Part shown: positions 11,475-23,800 of the stretch, piece after piece | Position numbering within the stretch: the first letter of the stretch is position 1 | How the letters are laid out: the number at the start of each line of letters is the position of its first letter | Source: Seiridium cupressi | Taxonomy: Eukaryota; Ascomycota; Sordariomycetes; Amphisphaeriales; Sporocadaceae | DNA: 64,000 nucleotides | NCBI GenBank assembly: GCA_036674765.1 | Contig: JARVKI010000061.1 | Coordinates: 62,001 to 126,000, forward strand | Direction of reading: 5' to 3' | Program-made: the position numbers and the translations under genes | The notes under the pieces: model-generated | What the model saw: only the letters and a program-made list of their open reading frames with translations | What the model was told of the DNA's origin: nothing | The model's database searches: none

Positions 11475-12106
11475 ACAGGAAACGTAAAAAACCACACATG
11501 ATGTACCAACACGCATGGAGATTATTACAAACACGGTAGGAATTGAAAGTTATCAAGTATAGTGTAGTAGCGTTTAGGGGCGTCGATGATATCCTGTAGC
11601 TACTAAAATATCAGCTTCATTTATCGCAATCATGGTCGGAAGAATCATGCTCTTAATGGCAACATTTCCACTTTCATCGTGATCAATCTTCGACGAATGT
11701 TACTTCCGAAGTATTTGGATATGTAGCTAATCGTCGCTTGGTTATGACAGTCGTGCAGTTGAGATTTTGGCTCTCAATGATTATCTTATAGTCACGTTTG
11801 CAGTAAACAAAAACATTTGTGGTCATAATTGGTACAAGAAAGTTAATTCTCTTCTTGCCACTATTTCGCAGTAATAAAGGTCTCCTTTTTCTGTTCCAGA
11901 CGACGTGACTACACAGTCCAAAGGTATATCTAACAAGGACCAACAATCGCTTCAACCAGGAGCATTTCAGAAGAGGATGGAGAATTATTCGTGGAGACAG
12001 AAGTAGGATGGGGTATTTAGGCCAGACCGGAATAGAGTGGACCGTTCGAAGTCAACTTCACCCACCACACGTATTGGACGTGTGGGTTTACACTCTAGGC
12101 AAGTGT
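11475..12106. other. Convergent intergenic region between niiA and tub2
   Basis: This should contain the 3' UTRs and polyadenylation sites of two genes that end towards each other. It is moderately AT-rich (11560-11960). I find no gene; a minus-strand 90-codon frame at 11683-11955 has no recognisable content. Confidence 0.6.
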
Positions 12107-13957
12107 TTACTCGTCCTCGGGCAGAGGCTCCTCCTCGTACTCCTCTTCCTCCTCATCAACACCAGCATCCTGGTATTGCTGGTACTCGCTGACCAGATCG
12201 TTCATGTTGGACTCGGCCTCAGTGAACTCCATCTCGTCCATACCCTCACCAGTGTACCAATGCAAGAAAGCCTTGCGACGGAACATGGCAGTGAATTGCT
12301 CGCCGACACGCTTGAAGAGCTCTTGGATAGCAGTCGAGTTACCAACAAAGGTAGACGACATCTTGAGGCCACGGGGAGGGATCGAGCAGAGGGCGGTCTG
12401 CACGTTGTTGGGGATCCACTCGACGAAGTACGAGGAGTTCTTGTTCTGGATGGTGCGCATCTGGTCCTCGACCTCCTTCATGGAGACCTTACCACGGCTA
12501 CATGACTGTTAGCTGAGATATCTCAGATATGAACCGTCGGGCTGTGGACTTACAAGATGGCAGAACAGGTCAGGTAGCGACCGTTGCGGAAGTCGGAAGC
12601 AGCCATCATGTTCTTGGGGTCGAACATCTGCTGCGTCAACTCGGGAACGGTGACAGCGCGAAAAGAGTAAGCACCACGGCTGGTCAGAGGAGCAAAGCCG
12701 ACCATGAAGAAGTGCAGACGGGGGAAGGGCACCATGTTGACAGCCAACTTGCGGAGATCAGAGTTAAGCTGACCAGGGAAACGCAAGCAAGTGGTGACAC
12801 CCGACATGACGGCGGAGACCAGGTGGTTCAGGTCACCGTACGAGGGGTTGGACAGCTTAAGGGTGCGCATGCAGATGTCGTAGAGAGCCTCGTTGTCAAT
12901 GCAGAAGGTCTCGTCCGAGTTCTCAACCAGCTGGTGAACGGACAGGGTGGCGTTGTAGGGCTCGACAACGGTGTCGGATACCTTGGGGGAGGGCACAACG
13001 GAGAAGGTGGCCATCATGCGGTCGGGGAACTCCTCACGGATCTTGGAGATCAACAAGGTACCCATACCGGCACCAGTACCACCACCGAGAGAGTGGGTGA
13101 TCTGGAAACCCTGGAGGCAGTCGCAAGCCTCGGCCTCGCGACGGACAACATCGAGAACTTGGTCGACGAGCTCAGCACCCTCAGTGTAATGACCCTTTGC
13201 CCAGTTGTTGCCAGCACCGGATTGACCGAAAACGAAGTTGTCGGGGCGGAAGAGCTGGCCGAAGGGACCAGCACGGACGGCATCCATGGTACCGGGCTCG
13301 AGATCGACGAGGACGGCACGGGGAACGTACTTGTTGCCAGAGGCCTCGTTGAAGTAGACGCTCATGCGCTCGAGCTGGAGCTCCGAGGTGCCATTGTAGC
13401 TGTGAAGAACGCGGTCAGCTCTCATGTTTCACCGGAACGATACCACGCAGGAAAATTATACATACACTCCATTGCTGTCGAGACCGTGCTCGCCGGAGAT
13501 GGTTTGCCTGTGATAGAACCGTCAGTACTATGTTGCTGGATGGTGCAAATTTTGTCTCCAAGCATTTTTATTCGACTTCGATTCGTCGTTGGCTCGGGAT
13601 CGAGAACGGAGGTGACATACCAGAAGGCAGCACCAATTTGGTTACCCTGTTTGGAAATGTGAGTTCTGCTGTCTCAACAGTGGCAGTTTGGAAGTGGGCA
13701 TCAACTTACGCATTGACCGGTCTGGAGGTGAACCTATTGACAAGAAAAGACACGGTTAGCCATCACATTCGTCAATAAGAGCATCGGTGAGGTGCGTGTA
13801 TCGAGGCATGATCGTGGTCACCAAACGGCGCACAGCTTTCGGGTAGTGTGGGGTAGAAATCAGGGGCCATTGAGTTCGGACGCGTCCAGGGTCCTGGGCG
13901 ATCTGAGAGCAAATAGAGGGGATACCGAGGCAGTCATGAACTCACAATCTCACGCAT
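12107..13957 (-). CDS. tub2: Beta-tubulin
   Basis: Six exons (13957-13946, 13733-13710, 13646-13621, 13507-13466, 13399-12554, 12497-12107) join to 446 residues, the normal size. The N-terminus is [17 protein letters not shown], with the autoregulatory MREI tetrapeptide and a first coding exon of only four codons. The GTP-binding tubulin signature GGGTGAGMG is present, and the acidic tail [16 protein letters not shown] ends the protein. The positions known to govern benzimidazole binding carry the sensitive-type residues: His6, Phe167, Glu198 and Phe200 (in SDETF), and Leu240 in CLRFPGQL. Intron positions near the 5' end and one late intron after CSAI follow the arrangement common in Pezizomycotina. 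It is convergent with niiA. It is also called benA in Aspergillus. Confidence 0.98.
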
Positions 13958-15626
13958 GTTGGCGGTTGATGGGTGTTTCGAAGCTGGAAGCTGGCAAAGA
14001 AACGATGAATGGAGCTCGAGGAACGAGAGGTGTGGATGTGAAGAGCGATGGTTTTGAGCGGGCGGTGGAAAGATGGAGTTCTTTGAGGGTCGGGTTGGGA
14101 GATTGTTGATTTTTGGCCTGGCGGTGAACGAGACATTCGGATGGGGCCTGGCGACTGGCTGCCACTGCGTCTGCCAGCCCGTCCCCTGTCGCCCCCTAGC
14201 CGGATTGTTGGCGCTAGCCTGCCTCCGGCCAACGTGGGACAGCACTTTCCCCTCTGTTTACCTTGTTCCTCGCCTGTTTGGGACTAGCCACTCTAGCTAA
14301 GGCAGCCGCGATTTGACTTCTCACTTGTGCCGATGGTCTGTTGCAAGAGCGGCTCTTTGTCGCGAACACCTGATATTTGGACCAGAGTGTCTATTAGTAG
14401 GTGGACCAGTATCACCATGGTCCTATATTGACATATCGCTGCCTAATAATGTACATGCCGACTCCCACATCCCGCAAGACGGGGTTTTTGGAACGACACT
14501 TCTTTCTCTGCCGCCAGATAGCACAGACCAGCTGCCAGCTGCTCGGGTTAGACTTGCATGTGGGCGAGTTCAAGGATTGGTAGCATCAAGCCAATAGCGG
14601 TACAATGTATCCTCTGATCCTCAGACACCAAGTAAAAGTAGGGGTTCAGACCAGCCTTTCGGCGTGCTAAGTAAATCTGCCGGAATGTCGTTAAATTCCT
14701 TTACCGATATTTTCGACTTATCCGAGTTCTCCCGCCTCTCTGCAATATCTCTACCGACCAAGCAGCTCTGTTAGTTTGAATGCCACAAGATCATATGCAT
14801 TTTATTTTCTTTCCCCTTACCTCGCATGTTATCACAATCAGCTGGTAGAATTATACTCGAATCGAACGTCATTACCAACCATTGCAACTTATCATTCATT
14901 CTTACAGGTACGTGTACCGCCATACTTCGGAAAGCAATATCATATCTGTCGCGACAACGCCGTTTCGGGATACCGGTATATTTGAATTTGAAACATCCAC
15001 GATATCTGCATGAAAGACCCTGTCAAGGATAACGAAATCACAAAGGCAAGCAGTTTCAGCACAAAATGCTGGGGCCACGAAGTTTCGTGATCACACGCGG
15101 CTGAACCCATCAAAATGTTCTTGAGCGATGTTCGTGATTTATATTAACTCCATCTTGGGATTGATCGAGATAACGTGGCTTAACTATGATACACCTTCGG
15201 CGAAGGCTTATACTACGGCATCGGTGATCTGAACTTTGTCAATGATGGAGAGAAGGGTGTCGGGTCTAGTCCGGACCCTACACTGGAACTGCTTACGGCA
15301 TGTTGTCATGTATCATTGCTGGCCCGATATCTCACTAGAATACAGCAAAATGATGACAGTGAATGGACAGCCTTCCAAATACAATCCTCCCTCGCTGTTT
15401 ACAACGTCCTTATCACGTCTACTAAACCGCCCTACCTCGGGCAATGCCCCGCGAGGCCAGCGAGCAGAGAGAAGAGCCCATTTCGGCTCGCAGTTCCGTA
15501 GATTATCAGAGAGATAAAACAATTACAAGTTATGAAGAGAATAATGGAGAGCTGAAGCGATATAAGGCGCAGATTTCTCAACAGTTCCACGCGCCTGGCT
15601 GGTCTGAGGAAAGCTGTTAAGCAACA
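13958..15626. other. tub2 promoter and spacer
   Basis: The first few hundred bases above 13957 are the beta-tubulin promoter and 5' UTR, with pyrimidine-rich stretches on the minus strand. From 14300 to 15620 I see no gene: frames are short, overlap one another and lack domains. Confidence 0.6.
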
Positions 15627-16691
15627 CTATAGTATTTTTGTCATCTCAACCTTTTGGTTCCCTACGAGACTCTGCAAAGCCCGCTTCCTGCAATCAAAAC
15701 AGTCCACATACTCTGTATATGTGCTTGCTATCCACGTGCCGTCCTTCGCGGCGGCATGATCCACATCGCTCTTCCAGTGGACGACATAGTTCTCCGGCTT
15801 CAACTCTAGGCTCCCGACCCGTGTGGCCCCATCTTCGCCGTCAAGCACCAAGAGGGCAAAGCACCAGACTTGGTCCTCATGGTAGTTCTTGTCCTCGACG
15901 CTCGGTTGTTGATGGTCCTTCTGGCGCAGCAAGACGCCTTTCAAGTTGACAGTGCCTGACTCTGCGATTGTCGCTTCAACTGCTGCGTCTACCAAGTTGA
16001 CCTCTATGAAGACTTCGCAATCATCCTCACTGAACTTGGCACACAGTGGCATGGGCGACAGAGCAGCGGCGTGGCCATTTGTGATTGGGTTGGATATTTC
16101 CGAACCTCGACAGATCATCAACGGAATAGTCGGGCCTTGGATATATAACTCTCGAGGCAGAGTACTTGTGTCCTCGTAGGCATCCCAATTCTTATTATAA
16201 CACATGGTCTCCCACTCTATCAACTCTTTGAGTCGAACAAAGAGGTCGAACTTTGTTGTGCTACCGGAGTAAAGTCCAAGGTAGGTCAGAGAGTGCGTGG
16301 GACGTTCATAGCCAACTTGCCAACCAGCCCACGACCAGCTTGGGAACTCCAGTCTACGAACCCCGGCTTCGCGCCCTTTCCAGCAGAGACTTACGAGGAA
16401 AGCTTCAGTCGACGCCCAGCTTCGACTGAGATCACGTCCCATGGCCTTACGATGGTTTATCAACGGTCCTAGGATTGGGATTCCGAAGTAGTGACTCATG
16501 CAGTACGGAACGTTTTCGCACCTTTTTAAGAGATCCAGAGCGCCATTCACAGCGTCTGATTCATAGGTCAGATTGCGGGTGGTGTACTGCCCTAGTAGAA
16601 AGTGTATAGCTTCCTCGTTCTTCAACACGTTGTCGCACATATTCAGAGGGGGGCAGTTGGCATCTGCCCCAAGGCCGCCTTGCCCAAACAT
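15627..16691 (-). CDS. C-terminal half of a HET-domain (heterokaryon incompatibility) protein, separated from its N-terminal half
   Basis: An intact 354-codon frame from the ATG at 16691. It carries the region that in HET proteins follows the HET domain: QYTTRNLTYESDAVNGAL, HYFGIPILGP, ASTEAFLVSLCWKG and the hallmark FPSWSWAGWQ. There is no HET domain in the frame or upstream on this strand. The bases just before the ATG read GCGAG, so an AG acceptor would place MFGQ at the start of an internal exon in phase 0, as in an original downstream exon. The missing N-terminal half lies head-to-head on the other strand at 17114-18147. Known HET proteins trigger cell death after fusion of unlike strains; this half alone is unlikely to do so. 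It may be a remnant that has not yet picked up stops, or a new short gene. Confidence 0.6.
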   Translation of the reverse strand: MFGQGGLGADANCPPLNMCDNVLKNEEAIHFLLGQYTTRNLTYESDAVNGALDLLKRCENVPYCMSHYFGIPILGPLINHRKAMGRDLSRSWASTEAFLVSLCWKGREAGVRRLEFPSWSWAGWQVGYERPTHSLTYLGLYSGSTTKFDLFVRLKELIEWETMCYNKNWDAYEDTSTLPRELYIQGPTIPLMICRGSEISNPITNGHAAALSPMPLCAKFSEDDCEVFIEVNLVDAAVEATIAESGTVNLKGVLLRQKDHQQPSVEDKNYHEDQVWCFALLVLDGEDGATRVGSLELKPENYVVHWKSDVDHAAAKDGTWIASTYTEYVDCFDCRKRALQSLVGNQKVEMTKIL

Positions 16692-17113
16692 CTCGCACGA
16701 GACTTTTCACCATCGTTCCTATTCAACGATCGGGGTTAGTCATCTCCTCTTCAGCTATGCTGGGGATATTAGCGGGAACTAAGGACTGTATTCCAGGTCA
16801 AGAAGTTTCTGATTGGGTAATCTTGACTCCTACAATAGGAAACGACGCAGTATTCATTGGGCGGCTTACGGGGACCCGCTCGCTTGCATGGCAGCCCAGC
16901 AAAATTAATCTTGACATGTATATAATTACCAATCCAACTCATCCAGTGAACACCTTGCTCCTACTAATCATCTATTTGCTATGGTGTATTCCTTAATCCT
17001 GTACCTACCTCTACAGATATTGATCGAAAACGTGTCCTGTCACATGAATATCCCCCTACCTGAGGAGACATCACAGCTAAGCATATCAAAGCTCTAGTTA
17101 GTCAGCGCACAAT
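16692..17113. other. Junction between the two HET halves
   Basis: This 420-base interval separates the head-to-head HET fragments. It is AT-rich from 16900 to 17000 and has no coding content. If the locus arose by inversion, one breakpoint lies at its left end (about 16692-16720) and the rest is the former HET promoter. Confidence 0.4.
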
Positions 17114-18147
17114 ATGGCAGAAGGGATAGAGGACCAACAAGGGCACTTATGTCAGAGATGTCGGGGTATAGATCTAGAAGGCCTATTCAAGGAAAGGACC
17201 TCGCAAACCTACGTGGAAGCCGGGCCACCCATCATTTTCTATCGTGTACCAGAGTGGGCGAGCGGGGCATGTTCGCTGTGCAACTTCTTCCTTGACATGA
17301 TATCAGGGGAAGAGAGGTCGAGTACGGAGGTCCTCTACATATTCAAGACATCTCAAGCTCTACGTTATGGGTCAACGAATGGGACATCCTTAAGTTCACC
17401 AAATATGGAAGTTCGGCCATCTTTGACCATTCAATCGCACTCGGGAACTCCTCCCAATACGCCTGGCATATACGTGAACTGCAGCAAGGCACCAAACAAG
17501 AGTGTCATCCTCAACCACGAGAAAGTGGATTATGAGCCATTGAGAGGTTGGTGCAAGATGATTGAGCAAATTCCGAGGGAAGCGATGAATGTACTTCCAG
17601 TGAACGTCATTGATTGCCACAAGAGAGAACTGGTTCCGGTGAAAGGCCCATGTGACTGCGTAGCTCTGAGCTATGTTTGGGGCAAGGTAAATGTACAAGA
17701 AACCGCAGCCGAAGGACAATCCCTCCCCGATCGGCTCCCACGCACAATCGAGGACGCCATGGCCGTGGTCCGGGGACTCGGTCTCCGCTATCTCTGGGTT
17801 GACAGGTACTGCATGGACAAAGTAACAAAGCCGAGTTCCAAGCACAGCTTGATTAAATGGCGGACATCTACAGACATGCGTTGTTGACCGTAATCGGAGC
17901 AGCGGGTTCAGACGCCGATTATGGCCTTCCAGGTGTCAACTCTCGCGTGCGAATGAAGCAGCCTAGAATCAAAATTGGTGACTGTAGCCTCTGGTCTTCC
18001 ATGTCGGACCCGCGTAAGCTGGTTCGGGAGAGTGCGTGGATGTCCTGTGCCTGGACATACCAGGAAGGCGTTTTCTCCTGGAACTGGATTGCTTTTACGG
18101 ATGAGCAGGTCTTCTACCAGCGATCCAATAAGGAGTGGACCATTCAG
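17114..18147 (+). pseudogene. N-terminal half of a HET-domain protein, frameshifted
   Basis: From the ATG at 17114 the frame begins with the usual N-terminal zinc-finger-like cysteines (LCQRC ... CSLCNFF) and enters the HET domain at CDCVALSYVWGK, then LPRTIEDAMAVVRGLGLRYLWVDRYCMD. Just after this, at about 17815-17830, the family pattern moves to another frame (AEFQAQLD), where an in-frame TAA at 17854-17856 stands where a codon, probably Gln, is expected. The pattern then resumes as MADIYRHALLTVIGAAG and CAWTYQEGVFSW to FTDEQVFYQRSN. So there is at least one frameshift and one nonsense change (CAA to TAA would be a C-to-T change). The last codons are followed by a good donor, CAG-GTAAGA at 18148, after which no family sequence follows. 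The matching downstream half is on the opposite strand at 15627-16691. Confidence 0.8.
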
Positions 18148-18538
18148 GTAAGAACTCGGAGTCGCATCTGTCAGTGTACACGGACTCAGAGTCGTTGAGT
18201 GTAGCAACTATAGTGGTTCGTGGAGTGTCTCTTATTGCTCTTCATCACATGACGACCTTCGGGGCTGGGGTACCATCCGCCAGCTTGGTCCGCGATTGTG
18301 TTGAACTGCCATAGTCTGCACGGTAAAGACACTACGAGAGTTGTCAGAAAGCAAACTTTGTCGGTGGAAGCATTGTAGAATAAGACAAGCTAAATAACCC
18401 GGAAGTTTTTTCTCAACCGGGAAAGGGAATGTATGCTTCTAAAATGCAGTGGCGTTACATGGCTGTTAAAGCGCATAAAACAGGGAGATCAACCGAACTG
18501 TGGACTGCCATGACTATTGTGTTTGCTAATACGGAAGT
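18148..18538. other. Spacer between HET fragment and gcn20
   Basis: No gene. It starts with the orphan splice donor of the HET fragment and ends at the gcn20 stop codon. It should contain the gcn20 3' UTR. Confidence 0.5.
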
Positions 18539-20847
18539 CTAATGAGCCTTAACGACACCAGCAGCATCAGCCTGTGACGCGATCCTCTTCTTGTATGCCT
18601 GAACGTCGCCAGGGAACTTCCACACTGTACCATTCTCGCAAACCCACAAGCTCGTACATACAGTCTGCAGCATAGTGACATCGTGAGAAACCATGAGCAC
18701 ACCACCCTGGAACTGTTGCAAAGCTTCCGCCAGCGCGTCCATTGCCTCAATATCAAGATGGTTAGAAGGTTCGTCAAGAACAAGAATATGCGGGTTGGTC
18801 AGGGCCAGACATGCGAAGGCCACACGGGATTTTTGACCTCCAGATAGGACGGCCATCTTCTGGAGACCGGTGGTGCCAGTGATACCGAAAGCACCAAGCT
18901 GTCGGCGGTACTCTTCTTCGGCACGTCCAGGGTATTCCTTGGCCATGAAACTGACCGCACTCATAGTGAGGTCGAGAGCATCAACGTGGTGCTGAGCAAA
19001 GAAACCAATACGTAGTCGAGTATGCTGAGAGATCAAACCCTGTGTAGCTTCCAACTTTCCGATAAGCAATTTCAATATCGTTGTCTTACCGGCACCATTG
19101 GGACCCACGATGCCGATTCGGGAGTCGAGCTGGACATCGAGGTCGACATCCTTGAGCAGAATATTATCCGGGCTGTACCCAAACGTGACACCAGACATTT
19201 GCACGATAGGGGGTGAAAGCTTTTCCACATCCGGGAATTTGAAATGCACGCTGTACTCCTGCTCGGGCGGTGCGAGAATAGGCATGCGCTCCAGCTTCTT
19301 GATACGCGATTGCGCCTCAGCAGCCTTGCCTGCATTGTATCTGAACTTGTCGATGAAAGCTTGCAGATGAGCACGCTGTGCGACATTGTTCTCGTACTCT
19401 CGCATGTAAACCTTCTTACGCTCCTCTTTGGTCGCGTAGAAAGATTCAAAGTTCGCTCCTCTGTAGTAATCGAGCCGCTCAGAATGCTGATGGATAATAT
19501 CGGTAGCGATTTCGTTGAGGAATGCTCTGTCGTGACTGACAACCAAGACGGTGCTAGGATATCCTTGCAAGTAGTTTGAAAGGAAAGTGATAGAGGGGAC
19601 GTCCAACATGTTCGACGGTTCGTCGAGCAAGAGAAGGTCAGGCTCGCAGAACAGAGCTCGGGCAAGGGCCAAACGCATACGCCAACCACCGGAGAAGGTC
19701 TTCGTAGCAAACTGTTGACGCTCAGGAGAGAAACCGAGACCAGCTAGGATACTAGCCGCTCTGGATTCTGCCTTGTCGGATTCCATCTCTGCCAGTTTGT
19801 CTTGGATGTCTCCAAGCTTGTTGTCGAACGTCTCACGCTCCCGGTCCAGTTTGCTCGCGTCAGCTGATGTATCGGCCAACCCAGTTCGCTGGGCTTCGAT
19901 GGCCGCGAGCTTTTCGGTGATTTCGCCTTGCTCTCTCAGCAATACCTTACGCCAGACATCGGCATCCAAGACAGCCTGTATCGCTGATGTGTCGTCTCCA
20001 GTAAGCTATAGAGCGTTAGTATCAACGCATCGAGTGTGATGGGCCGGACCGTGCGTACCTCTTGCTCGACGTGTAGAATTGAGATGTGCGTAGGAATTGG
20101 CACCTCTCTCCTAGACAAAGCCCGCAGGAGTGTAGATTTACCCACACCGTTGTTACCAACAAGACCATAGCGATGGCCATAAGCCAACGTAAAGGTGGTG
20201 TCTGTCAGGATCCTCTGGCCACCAATGGACACATCAATGCTGTCGATCTTGATATCCTTACTCTTGTTCGAACTGCCGCCCATTTGCAGAGGGTTGACAG
20301 CCATGTAGAATTCCTCGTACGACTGCGTAGATTCGGGCTGGTCCAAGAGCCTGGAGGCCTCGTACTCGACGTTCTTGAACTGCTTTTTGCTCTGCTTGGC
20401 AGCAATCTTGCGTTCTGCCTTCTCCAACTTCTTACGGTCGACTTTGGACTCAACCTTGCGCTGGTTGGCAGATTCCAGATCAACATTGCCGGTGGCTACG
20501 GCAAGCGTAGAAGACATGTTTCGCTGGGCACCGACCTGAATGGCCTGGTCCAGACGCTTCGCGGCAGAGGGCCCGCGACGCTCCCCGTTCTCGTTGTTGG
20601 TAGCCTCATACTTCTCGACCCACTTGGCGACAAGCTCCTGGACTTTCTTCTGCTCAGCGCCGGTCGCGTTGCCGGAGGCAGACAGCAGAAGCTCTGTGAT
20701 GGCCACAGCAGCCTCGGCCAGTGGCGACAAACCGGTGGCTTCCTCCTCGTCGGTCCAAGCCATGGAAGCATGCCTCAGATAACCGGCCGAGTACTCGGAG
20801 ACGATCGGGTCGACATCCGGTAGCACAGCTCTGATGTCAGACTCCAT
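18539..20847 (-). CDS. GCN20: ABC-F ATPase Gcn20 (Gcn1 partner in the amino-acid starvation response)
   Basis: Two exons (20847-20059, 20005-18539) give 751 residues, almost the same length as yeast Gcn20. The intron (20006-20058) has donor GTACGC and branch TACTAAC. The first in-frame ATG (20847, MESDIRAVLPDVDP) is preferred over a GTG a few codons upstream. The N-terminal domain of about 190 residues is that of the GCN20/ABCF3 group, which binds Gcn1. Two ABC domains follow: GNNGVGKST, FSGGWRMRLALARAL and LLLDEPSNMLD in the first, then GPNGAGKTT, LSGGQKSRVAFA and LVLDEPSNHLD in the second. There are no membrane segments, as expected for ABC-F. With Gcn1 it helps uncharged tRNA activate the kinase Gcn2, which phosphorylates eIF2-alpha and raises translation of the bZIP factor CpcA, encoded about 20 kb away in this window. 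Confidence 0.95.
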
Positions 20848-20859
20848 GATGTGATGCAC

Positions 20860-23800
20860 GGGAGGCGGAGATTATTCGTTTTCCTGAAACCCGGGTACAA
20901 CGGGGGTAAGACGGCACACCACGTGCAATCAAACACCCTGAGGCTGAAAAGCGTGATTTCTGTCTGCTGCAGGCGTAATCTCACTGAAACTGTGGTCACG
21001 GGCCGCTTTGACGCTGTGGTTACTCTGCTTGTCGGGTTTTGCGATGCTGTCTTTGTGATGGCTGTGGCGGGATGTTTGACAACATGCAGCGGAATTCGTC
21101 TTTCAATCAAAAACTCATGTCGGGCAAAAATGGACGGCATGTCGTCAAAGGTGGGGGCACCGCGGGGTATCTGATTGGCTAGCATTTTGTATCTTGGCTA
21201 AAGACGGACGGATAATTATGAATGAATATAAGAACTTTCATTTCGACGGAGACACTGTGAAATAATAATATGTATGTTACCACTCTCAATCTATCATGTC
21301 CTGCATCGCAAAGAACCAGGTGCACTGGCGTTGGGACCCATCTCAGCTGGCATGTGTGCTTGTAGCCCAGCACCATCCATGGCTGGATGACTGCACATAG
21401 TATGTTACATCAAGGGTAAGGGGGCGGCAAACGATAGTCACGAATTTCATTACGGGGAATATATATTGTAAGAGGAAACAACGGGAATTCCTTTGGCTTT
21501 ATGATTGACGACGCTTGTAGTTGGCTCCTTTGCTTGTTCCAGCATACCACTCCAGTATGGCCGGTTGTAGTATAGAACGACCACAGCCCTACAAGTACGA
21601 ACAAGCAGCATGTGATAGGGGCGCGAAACAGCCTGGTACATCAGCCGTATCGTTATCACCAGCCCCGAAAAGGTGTGGTTTCAATCTAATAGATTTTACT
21701 CGAAGCTTTAACCAGACCGCCAGTTCTCCGGTCTCCGGGACATGTCGGACTTAATTATATTTAACATTGCGACAAGACCTGACACAAAGCAAAAGTTTAA
21801 TAGCAGCTGCAAGCCTCACTGCGAACTAGCATTTCAACCAGTCTTCTAGAACTTGCTTCCCGATTGAGTGTCGAGCCAATCTAAAAAGATCCCAAATCTC
21901 GTCTAAAATTCCCGGGTGCCGCCGGGGCGCCCCCGCCCGTCCAACCGGATAGCGCAGACGCGGACTGGACGCGACAAAGGACGCGCCGTTGCTGGTTGGA
22001 TGGGGAAATATTTTGCTTTTCCCTCCAGCGTGGCATTGGGGCTAAGATACCACCTCAGATTACGCGATCCGATCATGGGGAATCCCCATGGACGCGTCTG
22101 CGGACACGCCGTCTGGTTGGCCCGAAGTACGGTTGACGACATCCTGGGCTGGCCAATGGCGGGCAAGCAATCCACCTCAAACCGACCTTGCGCAGGTTCG
22201 TGTCCGGGATCTTGGTCTTCTGGGGATGCTGGGCTGACCGGTGGCGACCATGCTCTCCGCTATTTCTGCACATAACGCGGCGACACCAGTTCTAGTTGAT
22301 GCATTGCAGATCCGTGTAGGCATCTGAGACTCTCCAGGATTCCTCCGTCCGTGGCCACCGAAGGATTTAGGAGGAGGGTTGGGTCCCAGCATTTGCGATT
22401 GTTCCGGAAACAGTTCCCAAGCCAGACAGTCGAGATGCTTATCGCGGGCAAGAGCGTTTGCCAATGCTTCGTACCTAATCACATGAGGAACACTCAATGC
22501 AAGCGTGGCATGCTGTCAGGCCAACCAAGCGTCTCACATCATTTTCCCTTGGGTTCAATTCGGCTATACCAGGACACAATTTCTTGATCTGATGGTCACG
22601 GTTGCAATGCTGTGAATGTAGGGGCGTCTAGTTCCGGCGGAGACGTCCATTCTCGGCCTCTAAATGAGGGGTTTCTCGATGGTTTCTGAGCAAACTTCAC
22701 GTCATCTTCTGTCTAGTGAAGCAACCGCATGAAGGAAACCTGAAAATTCTCAAATCCCATATGCACAAGTCTTTTGGACCCTGCACATTCCGGATCGCCG
22801 TACGTCTGGTCAGGCGGCTGAGAAACTTAGTGTGACCAATGAATAGCCTCGAAACCAGGTTTCCCAACTCGGAAGTCGCATCATGATGCTTTAGCCCAAA
22901 CTCTGCTGACTGCTAGATGGAGGAAGCTTATATCGGCAGTGGGCTTGAGCCTGCTATCGGCTTACAGAGGTCTTGCACACCCGGTATCCCACTGTTCATA
23001 GTATAGCCTCCTTGATTTCACTATGCTCAAATTTTTCGATTGGGTGGCTAATACGAGAGCCAAGCCATGACTAACCCGAGGAACACTTGAGGATTTCCTG
23101 GGGAAGTAGCACTTCGTGCCAACTACCGTTGCAGTACTAGACAGCACGAAACACGCGGTATGGTTGGCCGTGTACTTTTGTCGGCGTAGCACAGAGAAGC
23201 GATAGACATCCAGGCAATGTCTCGGGGTCAACAATCGGCGACATGTGTGGCGCTAGTTGATGAGTTGTCGTATGCGGCTCAGGAAGCATCATCCCTACAA
23301 CTTTAGTTTTGATATCTAGGAAAGCACGAGGCTAGCAGCCCGTCTGGCCAAGCTGCGTTTTACCTAGTTTTCCAAGAATCCTGGTTTGAGAAAGGTAACA
23401 AGCCCTGTAGTATCCTGTGCTGACTGTGCTGGATCTGGGGAAGCGAAATTGGCCGGTCTGGCCATGTTGATTGTGGAGAGTCTCCATGGGCGTTGGCACG
23501 GCGATCCAGGTGTTACCGGTTGGATCACCGATAAGACAAATTTGCATGTACTGTACATGCATACAGGGTCATGGATTCACCAGTGATGCGGATGATAACC
23601 CTTCCTCCACCCCTACGGTTATTTGCTGTCTCTTTCAGACTCCTCGCCGCGGACAAACCAAGGCTTTCATGAGACCTAGAGGCATAACCATCCTTTTGAG
23701 CTGAGCAAAGTGCAAATGCCGAAGTTGCGCTCGGGCGGTTTTGGTTGCAACATCGGCCGGTTGGCTCTAGATAAACGGAGCTGCGTTCGTGCCGTCAACC

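Noticed and set aside
10544..11512. Long frames on both strands inside the niiA 3' exon
   Set aside because: They are GC-driven shadows of the nitrite reductase Rieske exon.
12529..13662. 377-codon plus-strand frame across beta-tubulin
   Set aside because: It is the antisense of the tubulin coding exons and crosses its introns; the tubulin reading on the minus strand is unambiguous.
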